DNA from: SAR116 cluster bacterium
GTDB taxonomy: Bacteria > Pseudomonadota > Alphaproteobacteria > Puniceispirillales > Puniceispirillaceae
Length of the DNA: 64,000 bases
Assembly (NCBI GenBank): GCA_004212735.1
Contig: SHBD01000004.1
Location: forward strand, 107,304 to 171,303
Direction: 5' to 3'
Position numbers and translations under genes: made by a program. The notes beneath the pieces were generated by a model. It did not search any database. It was not told the origin of the DNA and saw only the letters and a list, made by a program, of their open reading frames with translations. Numbering within the stretch: position 1 is the first letter of the stretch; each line of letters begins with the position of its first letter. This document shows positions 59,872-64,000 of this stretch, in pieces.

Positions 59872-60823
59872 TCAGGGCAGAGTCAAAGTTTGTATTTGTG
59901 GCTCACAGACAGCTTTTGCATTTAAATTTAAATGTATGCCATCCACGCTAATTCGATTATCTAAAAATCCTGCAACATTTTTGGATGCCTCATATAGATC
60001 TGCATATCTATATTTCAGTTTTTTGCCTCTTGTCTTAGTTGATCGTTAAACTCTGAGACAACTCCCAACACCAATTTATTGGCCTCTTCTGATAAATTTT
60101 TTCGGTATGCTGGCGCCGGCACGCCAACGAAATAGAGAGAATGCGTCATTGAATTGTTTGTTTCGTTAAACCACTTCACCTAACCCTGCACTGTAGACTT
60201 GATCAAACTCTCAACAGACACAACTAACTTTTTTGCTGCTGGTATGAAACCTTCTTTAGGCCGACAATCTATTTCTCCAAAGCTTGATAGTACTTGAAAG
60301 AGCTTTTTGCCGCTGCCGAGTCAGAGTTCAAATTTTGCGCGACTCCCAGATTATGAAAACCCTCAACAAATTTTGGATTAATAACCAAAGCCTGTTGATA
60401 ATTCTTTATTGCTTCACTGAAATCTGAGTTCTCTAATTGAATGTTTGCTAGATTGTAATAAAGATGGCTTATATTCAGATGCAGTTTTATCGATTTGCTT
60501 AACAAGACACTTGCGCGGTTTAGGTTCCCTATTCTTTTCTCTAACAAACCCATATTGGCAAAAGCCTCATGTGAATGCGGATAGCGATCTATAACTTTTT
60601 GGAAGGCTTTCTTTGCATCGTCGTGTCTGCTTACGCCTGTTAATATCAATCCGTATAAATTTTGGAGTCTCGGGCCTGACCTCTCCTCTACGTTTAGATT
60701 TTGAATAAAGTCCAATGGCTCATCAAATCTTCCCGCGTTATAGAATGCCGATAACTAGTGTAGTTTTTTTCGCAGCTTTATCTCAAAATTGCTTTGAGGG
60801 ATGGGATGGTTTTTATGTCTCAA
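59872..60823 (-). pseudogene. decayed TPR-SGNH-like protein gene
   Basis: No long intact frame, but the minus strand holds pieces of one gene. The 5' part reads as a TPR segment in two blocks separated by a TAG at 60755-60757; the open part (60269-60754) includes GRFDEPLDFIQNLNVE, LQNLYGLILTGVSRHDDA and AIKNYQQALVINPKFVEGF. Where that part stops, another frame continues as FGEIDCRPKEGFIPAAKKL, a motif of SGNH-hydrolase-like domains that often follow TPRs. A second TAG lies at 60180-60182. After YFVGVPAPAYRKN and VVSEFNDQLRQEAKN, the frame is lost at a 6-T run (60019-60024). One extra base there restores KLKYRYADLYEASK and then FLDNRISVDGIHLNLNAKA to a TGA at 59872. The junction of TPR and SGNH parts lacks the expected middle, so a deletion is likely. 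Boundaries are approximate. Confidence 0.7.
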
Positions 60824-60848
60824 ATTCCACAATATTCCGATTTTACTA

Positions 60849-62654
60849 TCAGACTATGTTTTCATAACCAAATTTTCTCACCCAAGGCAAAACCATATTA
60901 CACTCAGGGAAGAGGTGTTGCTTGTAATTCTGCCATCGATACACTGACGTATTGTAAAGTGGTTGTATGACTTGAGAGTAGCTCGGGGTGCGTATTTCTC
61001 GTCTTTTCAGAGCTGTGTCGCTGTATTTATTCAAATTAGCTTCCCACTCTAAGCCAAGAAAACTCAACATTAACGTTACCTCCTCTTCCATATCCAGAAC
61101 AAGGCTTTCATACCGAATTTGGTGAATTGGTATTTCATATCTCGTCTGACACGCTGTAAAGAGACTCATCACATCACAATAAAAGCTGGCCGCATCTGAC
61201 AAATAAAGAAAGTTTGACATTGCCTCATTCAACTTAAAGGTTTGCATATAGTTGCTGAGGATGGCGTCTAGGGGGTGGCGCAACACAAAAATTATTTTGG
61301 ATCGTGGAAAAAGCGCTCTTATGAAAGGCAACTCGACTATATTCATCGGAAGCTTATCCACAATGATCTTATAATCAGGTGAAATTTGCATGTCACGAAT
61401 GCGGTCCATATATGACCGACGAGCCGCCCTCAAAGTGACAGCCGATAGTTGCTCAATCTCAGATATGCTATGATCTTCCAGAATGTCTTTTGCCAAGTCT
61501 GGTATCAGAGGAATCTCTTCGATGACTGAGATCTTGCTGTGAGATCTTAATATTGTATCCGTAAGCGTCGTACCTGACCGCGGGAATCCTATTAAAAAAA
61601 CAGGCTCAAAATCAAGATTCTCTGTTGTAACATTTGCTTTTAATCGAAAACGCAGAATATCAGATTTCCGTTCGATAATCATTTCCCGATACAGACGTCG
61701 CCGCTCACTATCAATTTTTGTTGAACCAGCATATTCAGAATTCATTTTTCCAAAGTTTTGAAATGCCGCGTCAAAATCGCCCAACTTGTCAAAACACTTG
61801 GCTTTAAGCTGAAAAAACATCCCTTTTCTACTTTTTGAAAGCTTTTTTTCTTCTATTTTGAGAATGATACGAAGTGCCTCCTCGACATTATCCCTCCGAA
61901 ATTTGAGAAGTGCTTCGTAAAATAACAAATCGTCCGCACTATCCTCAGCAATGTTTTTGATTTCCGACAATAACTTCTCTAGCTCATCGAGTTGATTTGA
62001 TTTTTCATAGATTTCACACAGATTAAGATAGACTTTCGTGCTTTTTGAAGTTGCAAATGGAGCCATCTTAAAAACCCTGACAGCTTCGTCGATGTCTCCA
62101 GTTTCTTGTAATAAAACACCAAGATTGTTAAGAGCACTCATATGCGTAGGGTTCAGCAGTAAAACATTCTCATAAACTTTTTTGGCTTCACTCAATTTGT
62201 TCTGCAGCCTCAGTGTTATTGCTAAGTTAAAGTGAGCCTCAACAAATTTTGGCTCTAACTCAATGGCCCTCTCAAAATTTTTTTCAGCATTGCAGAATAA
62301 TCCTACGGCCTGCTGCGCAGCCCCTAAATTAGTGTAAGCTCGCACGTATTTTGGATTTAATTTTATTGCCTCAGTATACTGCTCAGCCGCTTTTTGGAAA
62401 TTTTTGAGAGTAAAGTATAAATTGCCGAGGTTTAGCGGAGTACTTGGATTCTTAGGATCTAATTTTCTCGCCTTTTCAAAGTTTTTCTTTGCTATTTGTG
62501 GTTTGCCATATTGTGACAATGCCACCGCATAAATGTTAAGAAGGGGGACCGAAGTAGGGTTCATTTTCAAACAGCGTTCACAGTCCATTATTACTTTTTT
62601 GACCTTCCCTTCATTCAAATTTTTCACAATCTGCTGAAAATTCATGTTCCTCAT
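60849..62654 (-). CDS. TPR-sulfotransferase fusion protein
   Basis: Two-part protein of about 601 residues. Residues 1-about 320 are TPRs, of which the clearest are PLNLGNLYFTLKNFQKAAEQ, KYVRAYTNLGAAQQAVGLF and MSALNNLGVLLQETGDIDEA. Residues from about 345 form a PAPS-dependent sulfotransferase domain: 5'-phosphosulfate loop FLIGFPRSGTTLTDTIL, then SKISVIEEIPLIPDL and the 3'-phosphate motif KIIFVLRHPLDAILSNYMQT near 450. It is transcribed alone, downstream of an SGNH-type pseudogene on the map. The TPR part probably binds a protein or glycan acceptor; similarity to tyrosylprotein sulfotransferases (SGTTL and IEE) is by eye. ATG at 62654; 62645 is also possible. Confidence 0.88.
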   Translation of the reverse strand: MRNMNFQQIVKNLNEGKVKKVIMDCERCLKMNPTSVPLLNIYAVALSQYGKPQIAKKNFEKARKLDPKNPSTPLNLGNLYFTLKNFQKAAEQYTEAIKLNPKYVRAYTNLGAAQQAVGLFCNAEKNFERAIELEPKFVEAHFNLAITLRLQNKLSEAKKVYENVLLLNPTHMSALNNLGVLLQETGDIDEAVRVFKMAPFATSKSTKVYLNLCEIYEKSNQLDELEKLLSEIKNIAEDSADDLLFYEALLKFRRDNVEEALRIILKIEEKKLSKSRKGMFFQLKAKCFDKLGDFDAAFQNFGKMNSEYAGSTKIDSERRRLYREMIIERKSDILRFRLKANVTTENLDFEPVFLIGFPRSGTTLTDTILRSHSKISVIEEIPLIPDLAKDILEDHSISEIEQLSAVTLRAARRSYMDRIRDMQISPDYKIIVDKLPMNIVELPFIRALFPRSKIIFVLRHPLDAILSNYMQTFKLNEAMSNFLYLSDAASFYCDVMSLFTACQTRYEIPIHQIRYESLVLDMEEEVTLMLSFLGLEWEANLNKYSDTALKRREIRTPSYSQVIQPLYNTSVYRWQNYKQHLFPECNMVLPWVRKFGYENIV

Positions 62655-62714
62655 TGAATCATCCAAAAAACATCGACGGGTTATATTATAAATTTAATCT
62701 GACAGGAAATTCAT

Positions 62715-63743
62715 TTAGAGAAAAAGGTCCAGGGGGTGGAGATGCAAATTGCGGTGCGTTAGTTCGCACACCCAGTCAATCGTTTCTGTCAGCTCTTTTT
62801 TATATTTGGTCTTGTTTTGCTTCATTTTCTTTAGCCTGTCTGAATAACTTTTCTTGGACCCGCCCTTTGAGTCGAAGATCCAGACGTCAGAGTGTACAAT
62901 TTTACTTACTTCTTCACTCTTTAAATCAAACCTAAAATGGTTGGCTAATATCTCTACAGTTTCAGTCTTTTGTTTTGTGGCAAGAGTTTTGTCAAAATCA
63001 AATAAATAATCATTTAAGTCCATTCGGTACCTAGAATTTATTTTTAAAACTTCAGACATCCAAACCAACGCTATTCGTTGTAATTCTGAGAGCTCAAAAA
63101 GGTTTAACCTATCCATCGAAGATAAAGAGTTAAAATGCTTTACCCTACTGGCACCGCCATTTATGGCGTCTGCTTTTAATCCCGGTGATGCAACTCCATG
63201 AGCAATAAAGTTTTCCAATGAGGTAAATATGTATAGGGCTGGTTTTGTATTTAATCGTCTGTTTTTTGCATTTTTTGGAATTATCAAATTCTGGCTTGAA
63301 TGTTTAACAATGTTTTTTTGGTTATGCTGAATTAACAACGCGAAAACCAACTCCTGGAGTTCCACCAAACTTTCGCGATCAAAAGGTGACGCTCCCTCGT
63401 TAAATTCGCGATATAGGTAAGCCAGCCCCTTCAAAACCGTAGGCTCGCGATAAACCCTTGCATTTCCGAACTCGTCCAAGAGACGTGCGATAAACGTTGA
63501 GCCCACGTGAGATATATGAAATATCTCGAAAAGTTCATTTTCGGCATTGCGAAGGTTTGGTAATGCTGTTAGCAGATGAGTTATAGGCACGCTGACAGAG
63601 CGCCCCGTCTTGCCTTTGGCTCTCCCGTCAAGAAACGCCGAACTTTTCAACGTATCAGCAGAAATTTCTTCAAATATAATATTACCAGGATTAATTGATT
63701 GGGGCATCCAATTGGGGTCTGAAAGGATTTTATTTAGGTCCAC
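62715..63743 (-). CDS. sulfotransferase-like P-loop protein, unknown function
   Basis: 342-residue protein resembling a family with a sulfotransferase-like P-loop. Near residue 76 FHISHVGSTFIARLLDEFG looks like the HxxxxGSTLLARLLD segment, and ARVYREPTVLKGLAYL follows, as in those proteins. Late parts (VWIFDSKGGSKKSYSDRLKK) are not recognised. GTG start at 63743 with AGGA about eight bases upstream. It precedes the TPR-sulfotransferase by 60 bp on the same strand and is AT-rich. Function unknown; sulfotransferase fold is an inference from a short motif. Confidence 0.68.
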   Translation of the reverse strand: MDLNKILSDPNWMPQSINPGNIIFEEISADTLKSSAFLDGRAKGKTGRSVSVPITHLLTALPNLRNAENELFEIFHISHVGSTFIARLLDEFGNARVYREPTVLKGLAYLYREFNEGASPFDRESLVELQELVFALLIQHNQKNIVKHSSQNLIIPKNAKNRRLNTKPALYIFTSLENFIAHGVASPGLKADAINGGASRVKHFNSLSSMDRLNLFELSELQRIALVWMSEVLKINSRYRMDLNDYLFDFDKTLATKQKTETVEILANHFRFDLKSEEVSKIVHSDVWIFDSKGGSKKSYSDRLKKMKQNKTKYKKELTETIDWVCELTHRNLHLHPLDLFL

Positions 63744-64000
63744 GCGATTTTTCCTATGTAGTTGATGGTTTTGTTTAAATACCTGTTTTTATAGCAATCA
63801 AATTTCGCAAGCATCAACTTCGCCGTCAATTCTCTAGATATTTTAGCTACAATAACCTGATACAAGAGGTTGTTTGTGATAAAAATATCACAGATGGTAT
63901 GTTTTTCTTCTAATGAGCTGTGTTTTCAGTTGAAATCTTGGCCCCATAGCCGGAGATTTAGCCGTGTTGAAAATTAATTCAACTGATCTCTAAAGGGAGA
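63744..64000. other. AT-rich noncoding end region with two palindromes
   Basis: No gene seen. It holds TGTGATA-AAAA-TATCACA (63875-63892), a perfect 7-bp inverted repeat with a 4-base spacer, and GTTGAA-AATTAA-TTCAAC (63966-63983). Either could be an operator or a weak stem-loop; neither is followed by a T-run on the plus strand. Confidence 0.4.

Noticed and set aside
63875..63892. CRP binding site
   Set aside because: The TGTGA/TCACA halves are 8 bases apart instead of 6.

Overview
This window comes from an alphaproteobacterium with roughly half G+C. A marine SAR116-like (Puniceispirillales) organism is my best guess. The guess rests on gene neighbourhoods (sdhCDAB-zapE-mdh-sucCDA, dapF-mtaB-ftsY, ftsK-lolA-xthA, rnhB-ccrM, ffh-rpsP-rimM-trmD-rplS-leuCDB-asd) and on a CcrM-type methyltransferase, malate synthase G and an ETF:ubiquinone oxidoreductase. 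No rRNA or other phylogenetic marker was compared, so the clade is inference.

Layout. Bases 1-9112 (minus strand) hold TCA-cycle genes: partial sucA, sucD, sucC, mdh, zapE, sdhB, sdhA, sdhD and sdhC, with a clear intrinsic terminator between mdh and sucC. After pdxY (plus), 10126-18373 (minus) is one long run of ribosome, SRP, tRNA-modification, leucine and aspartate-pathway genes. Its S16 protein carries a long Ala/Glu-rich tail encoded by a 60-bp tandem repeat. Bases 18585-27511 hold ydcF/elyC, then ftsY, mtaB, dapF, xthA, lolA, ftsK and a dapC-like aminotransferase. Bases 27732-32451 hold gmhB, ubiH and a quality-control group (DUF971, Trm112-like, LON-domain, CnoX-like, ProX).

Bases 32600-43959 are rich in nucleotide-sugar and envelope genes: a WlbA/WbpE-like oxidoreductase and aminotransferase pair, tRNA-Gly, a small secreted Cys/His protein, ugd, gmhA, galU, algC and a polyprenyl-phosphate sugar transferase, with glcB and apt among them. 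Bases 44109-58983 hold ccrM, rnhB, moaB, slt, a family-4 UDG, ETF-QO, a TPR lipoprotein, ispE, a bacterial PglB/STT3-type oligosaccharyltransferase with its catalytic motifs intact, tRNA-Gln, an orphan response regulator, ribA and yggS.

From about 58990 to the end the DNA becomes clearly AT-rich. The genes change to a 2OG-Fe(II) oxygenase-like protein, a decayed TPR-SGNH pseudogene, a TPR-sulfotransferase and a sulfotransferase-like P-loop protein. This looks like a transferred or variable island, probably for modifying surface glycans or proteins.

The most interesting points are the PglB-like enzyme in an alphaproteobacterium that also encodes amino-sugar synthesis enzymes and a lipid-linked sugar initiator, the AT-rich sulfotransferase island with its pseudogene, the repeat-built S16 tail, and the ccrM promoter with an overlapping GANTC site and TTAAC repeats.
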